From assembly GCA_017161305.1 (NCBI GenBank), contig CP031518.1, forward strand, positions 1,798,001 to 1,862,000: 64,000 nucleotides of DNA. The letters run 5' to 3'. Every line of letters starts with the position of its first letter. Position 1 is the stretch's first letter. Of this stretch, positions 9,313 to 16,851 are shown piece after piece. The translations under genes were made by a program, and so were the position numbers. The notes under the pieces are model-generated. The model saw only the letters and a list, made by a program, of their open reading frames with translations, had not been told where the DNA came from and did not search any database. Origin of the DNA: Treponema ruminis (lineage in GTDB: Bacteria > Spirochaetota > Spirochaetia > Treponematales > Treponemataceae).

Positions 9313-11250
9313 ATGGCAACCACAACCAGTATTATAGTTTTATTAAAGTTTTTTGCATCACGACAAAAAAGTGCAATTGTTGATTATAAGGATTTCTGTG
9401 AATATCTAAAAAGATACTCTGAGCATCACCTTGATGAGCAGCCATCACTCGCCTGCTATCTCGAAGACCCGGTTCCCGCCCTACAGACTGAGCTTGACAA
9501 ACTTGTGGACTCAAGGCTCATAATGCTTACAAACACCAATCCCGAAAAACAAGGTATTATTGTAATTCCTTATTATATCGAGAGATTTGCGGAGCGTTAC
9601 AAGGACATTTCCGTAAACCCGTCACTTCCCTTCCCTTCAGAAGCTGATTTGCCAAAAGGCACGCCCAAAGGAATCGTCACTCAGGAAAATTCCGCTGAGC
9701 TTATCGGCCGCCTTTTGAAGCATCAGGATTTAAACGACAAGGTGCTCTACGGTCTTTCACTTCCCCACAACGCGCCTTCAATTCTTTTGCCGTCAACCGT
9801 TTCAGTCGTCACTTTGATTGAGGATGCAGTCGGCAAAATCCAGAACATGCTCAAAAAAGAAGAGCACCATGACTACTTCCTTAAAAAACTCACGGTCTCA
9901 AACCCGGGCCGCGAAATGATTGTCAAAAATTTCTTCAATGCTTTCGTTGACAGGCCAGACCACTCGCTCGAAACATTGAGCCAGACAACCGAAAGTTTCT
10001 ACCTCTGGAACCAGCTCTGTTTCTTTATCAAGCAGGATTACGAAAAAATCAAGGACTACACCCAGGAAGATTTGTCATGCCTCCAGGCAGTTTACATCAC
10101 TGAGGTTGGCGCAAATTACTTCAAGAACGAAGCCCAGGAAAAGGCCAAGCGCGAAGGTGCCATCAAAACTCTTGAAGGCCTCCTTCTCAAGCCGCCTTAC
10201 TACTTCACATTCGAAGAAATCACAAAATTCACTGACAACAAGGGCGTTCCTCTTCTCGGCCAGTACACAGAGGAAGAGCTCAAGGACTACCTCCACAAAA
10301 AGACTCAGGAAGCACCGGTTCAGGAATTGCCGGAAATCCTTGTATTTAAGACATATGATGACAAGCGCTATTTCATCTTCAAGAGCAAGGTTCTTCATTT
10401 GATTCTCAGGCTCTGTACTGATGCCCGCATTTCCGTTCTTGATGCAATCAAAACCCACTGGTCAGAAGTTCTCAAGCAGTTCGACTTTTTGCCTGAAATG
10501 AAGGATCAGGGAGCTTTCGAAGACCGTCTTGAAAAGGAAATCCGAATCCAGTCTCCGATTTTGAGCGCCCTTCTTCACTCTTCATTCCTTCCCCTTCTCA
10601 GTTACGATGCTTCGGGCGGTGACGATACAAGCAAGGTCAGCCTTTTTGTAAACGGCCAGCTTTTGCCATACAGCGACATTCTTCTCATGAGCCGGCAGGA
10701 ACTTTTGAATGATGCAAAAATCATGCTTCCATTCTGGTATTCCCTGCCAATCATCTCATGGATTGCAAAGATGCTGCTCAGGCCGCCAAAGAAAAACCGC
10801 AACAAAACCCGAAAGACAAAGGCAGAGCTTTACCGCGAAAGTGAATCTGCAAAGCGCAAGGAAGACGAAGAAACAGCTATGCTGGCACAGAACGCAACCA
10901 TCAGCAAAAAAGTTGCTTTGCGCGATGCGGCTCGTTCTGCAGAACAGGCTTATGTTCCTGCATCTTCAACCCTTGACCGCGAGCTTGATTCTTACGAGCA
11001 CATCTGGAACAAGCGCCTGGGCAAAGACGTTCACAACAACCTTACCGAGGACGTAAATTCTTTGATCCGCGACTACATCCGAAAGACTTTGCGCACGATG
11101 AAGACTGACGGATTTACAACCAAGCGAATCCAGAGCCTTGCCGAAAGCCTGATGACGGCTCCAAGCCTTCAGAAAATCGGCGAGCATGACGCGCTTTTGA
11201 TGTACATAAAGCTCTACATGGTCAAGCTTGTAAAAAACATTCCGATGTAA
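9313..11250 (+). CDS. Uncharacterised 645-aa protein, probably spirochaete-specific
   Basis: I recognise no domain. The protein is soluble-looking and mostly helical. One hydrophobic segment (FWYSLPIISWIAKMLL) lies near residues 478-493, followed at once by a strongly basic stretch (RPPKKNRNKTRKTK) and a charged, probably coiled region. That pattern could be a membrane-associated helix with a cytoplasmic basic tail. There is no signal peptide. The start has no Shine-Dalgarno: GATAATAT at 9299-9306 lies directly upstream of the ATG, as in a leaderless transcript. The gene stands alone, ended by a strong terminator at 11259 and divergent from hisC. Codon choice resembles the neighbours, so it does not look recently acquired. 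Confidence 0.7.
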   Translation: MATTTSIIVLLKFFASRQKSAIVDYKDFCEYLKRYSEHHLDEQPSLACYLEDPVPALQTELDKLVDSRLIMLTNTNPEKQGIIVIPYYIERFAERYKDISVNPSLPFPSEADLPKGTPKGIVTQENSAELIGRLLKHQDLNDKVLYGLSLPHNAPSILLPSTVSVVTLIEDAVGKIQNMLKKEEHHDYFLKKLTVSNPGREMIVKNFFNAFVDRPDHSLETLSQTTESFYLWNQLCFFIKQDYEKIKDYTQEDLSCLQAVYITEVGANYFKNEAQEKAKREGAIKTLEGLLLKPPYYFTFEEITKFTDNKGVPLLGQYTEEELKDYLHKKTQEAPVQELPEILVFKTYDDKRYFIFKSKVLHLILRLCTDARISVLDAIKTHWSEVLKQFDFLPEMKDQGAFEDRLEKEIRIQSPILSALLHSSFLPLLSYDASGGDDTSKVSLFVNGQLLPYSDILLMSRQELLNDAKIMLPFWYSLPIISWIAKMLLRPPKKNRNKTRKTKAELYRESESAKRKEDEETAMLAQNATISKKVALRDAARSAEQAYVPASSTLDRELDSYEHIWNKRLGKDVHNNLTEDVNSLIRDYIRKTLRTMKTDGFTTKRIQSLAESLMTAPSLQKIGEHDALLMYIKLYMVKLVKNIPM

Positions 11251-11258
11251 GTGAAGAC

Positions 11259-11287
11259 ATCCCGCTTTTTTGGCGGGATTTTTTTTG
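11259..11287 (+). terminator. Rho-independent terminator of the 645-aa gene
   Basis: ATCCCGC (11259-11265) pairs with GCGGGAT (11273-11279), followed by a T-run. It begins eight bases after the stop codon. Confidence 0.9.
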
Positions 11288-11353
11288 TCTTTCTGCCCCA
11301 ATTTTTTATAACTATTCTGACTTTCTTTTGTAACTTACTGCCTTTTTATCATT

Positions 11354-11371
11354 TGCATTGCCGAAAATCGA
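11354..11371 (+). promoter_or_regulatory. 18-bp shared upstream motif, copy 1 (ssb)
   Basis: TGCATTGCCGAAAATCGA, identical to copies upstream of the lipoprotein at 14350-15531 and of recA. The flanks also resemble the lipoprotein copy: TTCTGACTTTCTT at 11315-11327 precedes it, and a T-run plus TGG and AATATGT follow. The motif lies 112 bases before the ssb ATG. The rest of 11289-11483 holds no other clear feature. Confidence 0.6.
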
Positions 11372-11483
11372 TTTTTTTTGGAAATAAATATGTGTACAAA
11401 GAGAGAAGCAAATCTCTTGTTCAGCATGAGAAGGAGTTCGGCCGGCTCTGACTTGTGCACATCTTTTATTTTGGAGAAAAATT

Positions 11484-11945
11484 ATGAACCAGATGAATCA
11501 AATCTTGATCGAAGGAAGGGTTGTCCGTGACTGTCATGTAAAGGCAACTCCAAAGGGAACTCGGGTCTGCACCGTTCCAATCGCAACAAACCGCAGCTAC
11601 AAGGACATGAATGGTGAATTCCAGACGGAGGTCGCTTTTTTCGACGTAGAAGCCTGGGGCGAAAATTTCAGCAGCCGAATTGCAAGAATGGCAACGAAAG
11701 GCCGCGGGCTTCGCGTAGTTGGACGTCTCAAACAGGAGCGATGGAAAACCCCGGAAGGAAAAAGCTTATCAAAAGTTTTCATTGTCGCAGAACATATTGA
11801 TTTTCAGCCGGCAAAAATTGAAGAAAACGCCGAAGATGCTAAAAATGCAGCAGAACTTGCGGCAAAAGGAGTAATGGCTGAATCCCAGTCTGATTCTGGC
11901 GAAAATGAATTCCTGGATGGAGATGGAGGTGAAGCAGTCTTTTAG
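11484..11945 (+). CDS. ssb: Single-stranded DNA-binding protein
   Basis: An OB-fold SSB of 153 residues: NQILIEGRVVRDCHVKATPKG and ATNRSYKD at the N-terminus, FFDVEAWG, and GLRVVGRLKQERW across the core. A flexible acidic linker follows, ending in GGEAVF; the terminal Phe suits the C-terminal peptide that recruits partners such as PriA and RecO, though it is less acidic than the classical DDDIPF. It coats ssDNA in replication and repair. TTTTGGAGAAAAATT precedes the ATG. It is not in the common rpsF-ssb-rpsR arrangement, so it may be a second ssb copy. It shares an 18-base upstream motif with recA. Confidence 0.9.
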   Translation: MNQMNQILIEGRVVRDCHVKATPKGTRVCTVPIATNRSYKDMNGEFQTEVAFFDVEAWGENFSSRIARMATKGRGLRVVGRLKQERWKTPEGKSLSKVFIVAEHIDFQPAKIEENAEDAKNAAELAAKGVMAESQSDSGENEFLDGDGGEAVF

Positions 11946-11955
11946 AAAAATCAAG

Positions 11956-12020
11956 GGCTAAAAAATAAGCACGCGACAGCAAGATAAAAGACTCCTCTGC
12001 CCGTGCTTGTTTTAGCCTTT
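11956..12020. terminator. Bidirectional terminator between ssb and the U32 gene
   Basis: GGCTAAAAAATAAGCACG (11956-11973) pairs with CGTGCTTGTTTTAGCC (12002-12017), leaving a loop of about 28 bases. A-rich and T-rich arms flank the G+C core on both sides, serving two convergent genes. Confidence 0.7.
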
Positions 12021-12021
12021 G

Positions 12022-14313
12022 CTATTTATGCCACTTTTTAGAGCGGCCGCCTTTACCGCCTTTTCGCTGGTCATCGGCCCGGCCCCTGCCCCTTGAAGGA
12101 GAGCGGCTGATTCCGGCCTGCTTTTCGGCTTCGGCTTTTTCGTTCATGGCCTTGTAGATTTCCATCTTTTCAAGGCTGTAGAATCCGTTCTTCCAGTTGA
12201 AGCGCGATGACTCAGGAACCGGCTGTTTTTTTATCATCGAGGTAGAAATCATCTTGAGTTCCTGACGAGTAACCTTTGTTCGGGAGAAGTCAAGAAGAAT
12301 TCGCTTGAAGCCGTCGCTGTTAAGCATGTCAACCTTGTCGGCAATTGAGAATGGAGCTTCCGGCATGACGACAGAGCCGTCAACAGTTGAGCTGACTTTG
12401 AAAAGAGTTTCTTCCTTGTCCTTGAAGTAAAGGAAGTCGTAGCTTTCTGGCAGGCGGAAACGCATGCGGAAGAGAGCCGGATATGCATAAACGGTAACAA
12501 GAACCCTGCTGCGGACATTTTCTTCCCAGGTCATCTTGAGGTTGTCCCATGAATTTTCGAGAGGCGTGATAAAGGCCCCGATATTCTGATTTTCAAACCA
12601 AGATGCAGCCCAGCGGTTGAAGGTGTAAAGGTAAGGTCCGCCAATCATGTTGACCTTTTTACCGCGGAGCATGGAAATGTGACCGATATTGTTTACTACG
12701 AAAGTTGAGTAGCCGTCTTCGATAAGAGCGTTCAAATCAGAAGCGAGCTGCTCTTCTTTTGAGGCCGGGCAATATGGGTCAAGGGAAATGATTATCTGCT
12801 TTTTCGAAATAGGAAGCTTTGTTTTTTTTTCGAGCAAATCAAATCTTGTTTCTGAGTTGAACTCGACAATCACGCGGACAGGATTCTTTGAGATTGCCTG
12901 GAACAAATCGGAAACCGTAGAAACCTGAATGTAGAGGCCCTCAGGGAAATAAGAAAGCTCGTTTTTGGCGACAGGCGTCAAATCCAAGACTGGAAGGACT
13001 TCGGCTCCCGGCTGCTGGCGGTACTTGCCTATGTCAGAAGGAAGAACCCTCGGATAGCGCTTGGACATAGCCTTAGTCTGCAAAAGATAAACGGAATCAC
13101 CGCGCTTGAAGCCAAGAGGAACATCAATAAAGCGGCGGCCCTTTTCGTCTGTTGTGACCGTGCGGACCTTGTGGCTTACGCGGCCAGAATCGTCCTGGCG
13201 GTGCAGGCGGATTGAGTCTCCGACTTCCGGGTCATAGCTTCCGCCGGAAAGGTGAACCATTGTAATCTTGTAATCTTCAGGATTTGCGTCCGGGCCTGCA
13301 GCTTCGCGGGCCTTTTCTTTGGCTTGGTCGCTGGCCTGCTCGAACAAAGAGATTTTTCCGAGGTAAATTCCGGTTCCGCCGGCCTGATCAGGATTGAGGA
13401 TGAGGCTTCCGGCCTTTTCTACGCCCTCTTCATTTGTCTTGAAGTTGTACCAGTAAGATGTTTTGGCACGGGCAAAATCAGTTGAAAGCATTCGCTTGGC
13501 AGTTGCAAGAGAACCTTTTTTGTCCTTTTCCCAGTTGTCCATGAGGTAACGGTAAGCCGCTACGACCGAACCAACGTATTCTGCACTCTTCATGCGGCCT
13601 TCGATTTTGAAAGACTCTACACCAAGCTGCATTAAATCAGGGATCTGTTCAATGAGCTGCAAGTCACAAGGAGAAAAATAATATCCCTGCTTTTCGCCAT
13701 CGCTCTCAGAATCTACAGTATAAAAACGACGGCAGGCCTGTGTACACATGCCACGGTTGGCACTCTTTCCACCAAGGAAACTTGAGAAGAGACAGAGGCC
13801 CGACTCACTTACGCACAATGCGCCGTGTACGAAAATTTCAAGCTCTGCATTTGTGTGAGACTTGATGTATTTGATTTCTTCCAGGCCAAGCTCGCGTGCA
13901 ACGACAACCCGCTTGAGGCCAGCCTTGCTCAAGAGATTGACTCCGGCTGCGCTCTCGACGTTCATCTGAGTTGAACCATGAAGCTCCAAATTCGGGAAAA
14001 ACTCCTGGCACATGCGGATAACGCCCAAGTCCTGAACGATAAGGCCGTCAGGACCGATTTTGTTGAGATAAGAAAGGAAACGATAGAGACGCTCCAAATC
14101 ACGCTCTTCGCTTACAGTGTTTACTGTGACATAGATTTTTTTGTTCTGGCGGTGAAGTGAAGAAACAGCCGCTTCAAACTGATTCCATGCAAAATTTGAG
14201 GTGCGGAGACGCGCATTAAAGCTTTTGAGACCAAGATAAACTGCGTCCGCACCTTCGCCGATAGCGGCATCAAGTGCCTCGATATTGCCGGCAGGTGCTA
14301 ATAATTCAGACAT
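12022..14313 (-). CDS. U32-family 'peptidase', RNA-hydroxylation type
   Basis: 763 residues. The N-terminal half is a U32 TIM-barrel: MSELLAPAGNIEAL, GADAVYLGLKSFNAR, the signature ELEIFVHGALCVSESGLCLFSSFLGGKSANRGMC split here as EIFVHGALCVSESG and GGKSANRGMC, then the Cys cluster ACRRFY and DLQLIEQIP. Members such as RlhA and TrhP hydroxylate 23S rRNA or tRNA rather than acting as proteases, and the conserved cysteines suit an iron-sulfur site. The long C-terminal half resembles the DUF3656-type extension of RlhA. The protein ends in a basic tail (RGRGRADDQRKGGKGG). Which RNA is modified is not decidable. No Shine-Dalgarno precedes the ATG; an extended -10 box sits six bases before it. Confidence 0.8.
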   Translation of the reverse strand: MSELLAPAGNIEALDAAIGEGADAVYLGLKSFNARLRTSNFAWNQFEAAVSSLHRQNKKIYVTVNTVSEERDLERLYRFLSYLNKIGPDGLIVQDLGVIRMCQEFFPNLELHGSTQMNVESAAGVNLLSKAGLKRVVVARELGLEEIKYIKSHTNAELEIFVHGALCVSESGLCLFSSFLGGKSANRGMCTQACRRFYTVDSESDGEKQGYYFSPCDLQLIEQIPDLMQLGVESFKIEGRMKSAEYVGSVVAAYRYLMDNWEKDKKGSLATAKRMLSTDFARAKTSYWYNFKTNEEGVEKAGSLILNPDQAGGTGIYLGKISLFEQASDQAKEKAREAAGPDANPEDYKITMVHLSGGSYDPEVGDSIRLHRQDDSGRVSHKVRTVTTDEKGRRFIDVPLGFKRGDSVYLLQTKAMSKRYPRVLPSDIGKYRQQPGAEVLPVLDLTPVAKNELSYFPEGLYIQVSTVSDLFQAISKNPVRVIVEFNSETRFDLLEKKTKLPISKKQIIISLDPYCPASKEEQLASDLNALIEDGYSTFVVNNIGHISMLRGKKVNMIGGPYLYTFNRWAASWFENQNIGAFITPLENSWDNLKMTWEENVRSRVLVTVYAYPALFRMRFRLPESYDFLYFKDKEETLFKVSSTVDGSVVMPEAPFSIADKVDMLNSDGFKRILLDFSRTKVTRQELKMISTSMIKKQPVPESSRFNWKNGFYSLEKMEIYKAMNEKAEAEKQAGISRSPSRGRGRADDQRKGGKGGRSKKWHK

Positions 14314-14319
14314 TCTTTT

Positions 14320-14325
14320 ATATTA
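14320..14325 (-). promoter_or_regulatory. Extended -10 box abutting the U32 start codon
   Basis: On the minus strand TGTGCTAATATAAAAGAATG contains TG-n-TAATAT six bases before the ATG. Transcription would start at or next to the ATG, giving a leaderless mRNA. No good -35 is seen. Confidence 0.45.
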
Positions 14326-14349
14326 GCACACTTTAAGGCAAATTGCTAG

Positions 14350-15531
14350 CTACTTTCCTCCATATGGATTCGAGCTGTTCTCGTAGCCTGGAGTAGCACC
14401 GGAAACCGTCACCTTGTTCTCGGTAAGCTTGTCGGTGACAATCCAGTCAGAGGCGTAACTTGCGATATATTTGGGAAGAGATGCCTCATCGGAATAGCTT
14501 TCTGCAATTTTCTTAACGTTCTGGCGCGAAATTGAACGGAAAATCGAAGAAGTCATTGAATCCGTGGAGACTGCATTTTCAGGCAGGGAACCTTCAGGCC
14601 ATATTCCGAGGGAAAAGGCTTTTTCCGCATATTCGGTCATTGCCTTTTTGGGCCAGGCTTTTTTGCCCGACTGGCTTAAAAGAACGGCGTCTTTTATTTC
14701 TTTTGAAAGATAATCCCTGAGGATAAGAACATCCGTATTAGAGACAATTTTTTCATCTCCCCTTCTCCATAAATCCCGGGCTTCATCACAGCTTTCAAAG
14801 GCTTTTGAAAGGGAAAGAGTATCGTCAAGCTCGTCCACCGCATCTTCTTCCATGCCTTCGAGGACTTTTCCGTGCAGGGTGATGTATTCTCCCCTCTTTA
14901 CGTCAATTGCCGGGAAAGAATATTTTTTTGCCTCACCGTTAGCGCTGCTGACATATTCAAGACCGAACAAATTGCCGGACTTTAAGACATAGAATTCGAT
15001 AAATTCGACTGCTGATTTTGACTTGTTGTAGGTCGTGCGGATTTCGTTGAAGATAAGGCGGGCAGGATTTGCATTGTAGCCCAGGAATTTCTGGCTGAAT
15101 TCAAGGCTGTTTCCCGTAATGTCATAAACAACCCCGGAAAAGACATAGGACTTGCCGACAGTCATATCCTCGGAAACTTCCACCTCAGCGCTTTTACCGT
15201 CCTCACTGTAGGAAATCACATTGGCTACGGCAAAAGCATTGTCTTCGTCAGAGCCAGGGAAAAGGGAGTCCTCAAAAGAACTTTCATCAGAAAGCTCATG
15301 GATGAAGATTTTGTCGAGGACAATTTTCTCGGAACAGGCTAAGGAAAGAGTTCTGCTTCCGGTGACAGAAAAGTCTTCTACTTCCGGAGCGGTCGTATCG
15401 GCGGGCAGGATTTCAATTCCCTCTTCCGTCAGGCGGCATGACACAGGAGCCACAAAAGCAAGGACTGCAATAATGATTCCGGCACAAATTAAAACAAGAC
15501 CAAAAAACTGGTTGATGAAATTTTTTTTCAT
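14350..15531 (-). CDS. Lipoprotein with Ig-like and lamin-tail-like domains
   Basis: 393 residues with a membrane-spanning N-terminus ending FVAPVSC, so probably a lipoprotein anchored at the Cys, although the signal is long. Residues 45-155 (TTAPEVEDFSVTGS, SYVFSGVVYDITGN) look like an SbsA-type Ig domain. Residues 155-260 (ARLIFNEIRTTY, EFIEFYVLKSGNLFGLE, KRGEYITLHG) resemble a lamin-tail domain, which in bacteria occurs in secreted proteins. The remainder is unassigned. AAAGGAGG precedes the ATG. The function is unknown; it is probably exported. Its upstream region carries the 18-base motif also found before ssb and recA, and it is separated from thiI by 131 bases with an A/T-rich stretch. 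Confidence 0.75.
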   Translation of the reverse strand: MKKNFINQFFGLVLICAGIIIAVLAFVAPVSCRLTEEGIEILPADTTAPEVEDFSVTGSRTLSLACSEKIVLDKIFIHELSDESSFEDSLFPGSDEDNAFAVANVISYSEDGKSAEVEVSEDMTVGKSYVFSGVVYDITGNSLEFSQKFLGYNANPARLIFNEIRTTYNKSKSAVEFIEFYVLKSGNLFGLEYVSSANGEAKKYSFPAIDVKRGEYITLHGKVLEGMEEDAVDELDDTLSLSKAFESCDEARDLWRRGDEKIVSNTDVLILRDYLSKEIKDAVLLSQSGKKAWPKKAMTEYAEKAFSLGIWPEGSLPENAVSTDSMTSSIFRSISRQNVKKIAESYSDEASLPKYIASYASDWIVTDKLTENKVTVSGATPGYENSSNPYGGK

Positions 15532-15572
15532 ATTTTACCTCCTTTCATCTACATATTAATTGCCAAAAAAAT

Positions 15573-15590
15573 TCGATTTTCGGCAATGCA
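15573..15590 (-). promoter_or_regulatory. 18-bp shared upstream motif, copy 2 (lipoprotein gene)
   Basis: On the minus strand TGCATTGCCGAAAATCGA, 41 bases before the ATG of the lipoprotein gene. It is preceded by TTCTGACTTTCTT and followed by a T-run, TGG and AATATGT, as in the ssb copy but without about 25 bases between the two blocks. A TTAATAT close downstream could be the -10. Confidence 0.6.
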
Positions 15591-15662
15591 AATGAAAGAA
15601 AGTCAGAAAAATCCAAAAAAAATTTTTAAAAAGTGCGGAATATTTAAGATTTTACCGGGAAA

Positions 15663-16829
15663 TTAGACCTCGTAAAGTTTGATTTCGCGCTTTTCAAATG
15701 CTTCTCGGACCAGATCGTCAATCTCAAGTTCCTTGTAAATTCTCTGGGCTTCCTCAACACTTGAGCGAAGGACAGGATGGCGGGGGCTGAAAAGAACGCA
15801 GCAGTCCTCGTATGGCAGAATTGATGTTTCGTAAGTTCCGATTTCCTTGGCGATTTCGACGATTTCTTCCTTATCCGTGCCGACCAGAGGCCTTAAAAGA
15901 GGATACTCGGCCATGCTTTCTGTGCAGCTCATGTTTTCGATTGTCTGGCTTGCAACCTGCCCGAGACTTTCGCCCGTAATCAGGCAGCTTGCCCCGATCC
16001 GCTCTGCCAGCATGTTTGCGGCTTTCATCATGCAGAGGCGGAGCATGAGGGTCGTGTAATTTTCAGGAGACTTCTTTTTAATCTGCATCTGAACTTCGGT
16101 AAAGGGAATCGTGTTGATGTGAATTCTAAGTCCGTAGCCGCTCAAGATTTCTGCAAGGTGCTCGACCTTTTCGCGGGCTTCATCACTTGTGTATGGATAG
16201 GCGTGGAAATAAACGCAGTCAATTGTCATGCCGCGGCGCAGCATTCTGTAGCCTGCAACCGGGGAATCAAGGCCTCCAGAAAGAAGAAGAAGTCCCTTTC
16301 CACTCACGCCAACAGGCAATCCGCGGCGGCCTTTAGTTCTGTTTGAGTAAACGAAGCAGCGGTCACGAACCTCGACCATGATTACGACATCAGGATTTTT
16401 GACATCGACATCAAGTATTTTCTGATTGTAGGCAAGGCTTGAGCCTTCCGAGCAGATTCCGTAATGGTCATAAGGGAAAGACTTGTCGCTTCGGCGGGAC
16501 TCAAGCTTAAATGTCTTTGCTCCGGCATCGCGGGCTTTAATGGCCTCATTCAAAACTTCCTGCTTGATAGCCTCGATATTTTTTTCGACAATGACGGCCT
16601 CAGCCCAGCCGGTGATTCCAATCAGGTGAGAAAGTGCAAATTCTACCCTCTCCTGAGCCTCTTCGTCACATTCAACATAAAGGCGGCCTGCCTGCAAGGT
16701 AACCCGGGCATTGACATCTTTAAGGTAAGCCTTGGTATTGCGGACAAGCTGCTTCTCAAATATCTTGATGTTAGAGCCCTTTAAAATAAGCTCGCCGATT
16801 TTTCCGATATAAAATTTGCTATATTCCAT
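15663..16829 (-). CDS. thiI: tRNA 4-thiouridine synthase ThiI
   Basis: 388 residues. The N-terminal ferredoxin-like and THUMP domains (KIGELILKGSN, RLYVECDEEAQE) are followed by the PP-loop adenylation site LLLLSGGLDSPVAG. The late motifs LITGESLGQVASQT and YEDCCVLFSPRHP are typical of ThiI. It activates U8 of tRNA for sulfur insertion. The rhodanese domain of the enterobacterial protein is absent, as in most bacteria, so sulfur would come directly from a cysteine desulfurase. GGAG precedes the ATG at 16829. It follows the barrel protein gene by 22 bases. Confidence 0.95.
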   Translation of the reverse strand: MEYSKFYIGKIGELILKGSNIKIFEKQLVRNTKAYLKDVNARVTLQAGRLYVECDEEAQERVEFALSHLIGITGWAEAVIVEKNIEAIKQEVLNEAIKARDAGAKTFKLESRRSDKSFPYDHYGICSEGSSLAYNQKILDVDVKNPDVVIMVEVRDRCFVYSNRTKGRRGLPVGVSGKGLLLLSGGLDSPVAGYRMLRRGMTIDCVYFHAYPYTSDEAREKVEHLAEILSGYGLRIHINTIPFTEVQMQIKKKSPENYTTLMLRLCMMKAANMLAERIGASCLITGESLGQVASQTIENMSCTESMAEYPLLRPLVGTDKEEIVEIAKEIGTYETSILPYEDCCVLFSPRHPVLRSSVEEAQRIYKELEIDDLVREAFEKREIKLYEV

Positions 16830-16851
16830 AATTTGCTCCGTAAATTGCTAA

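Noticed and set aside
11251..11451. 66-residue frame starting just after the 645-aa gene
   Set aside because: It begins in the terminator hairpin and runs through its T-rich part and the regulatory region; no Shine-Dalgarno or family.
9313..11945. Operon of the 645-aa gene with ssb
   Set aside because: A strong rho-independent terminator (11259-11287) separates them, and the 195-base gap carries its own upstream motif.
16464..16784. Plus-strand frame opposite thiI
   Set aside because: Antisense shadow of a gene with clear THUMP and PP-loop motifs.
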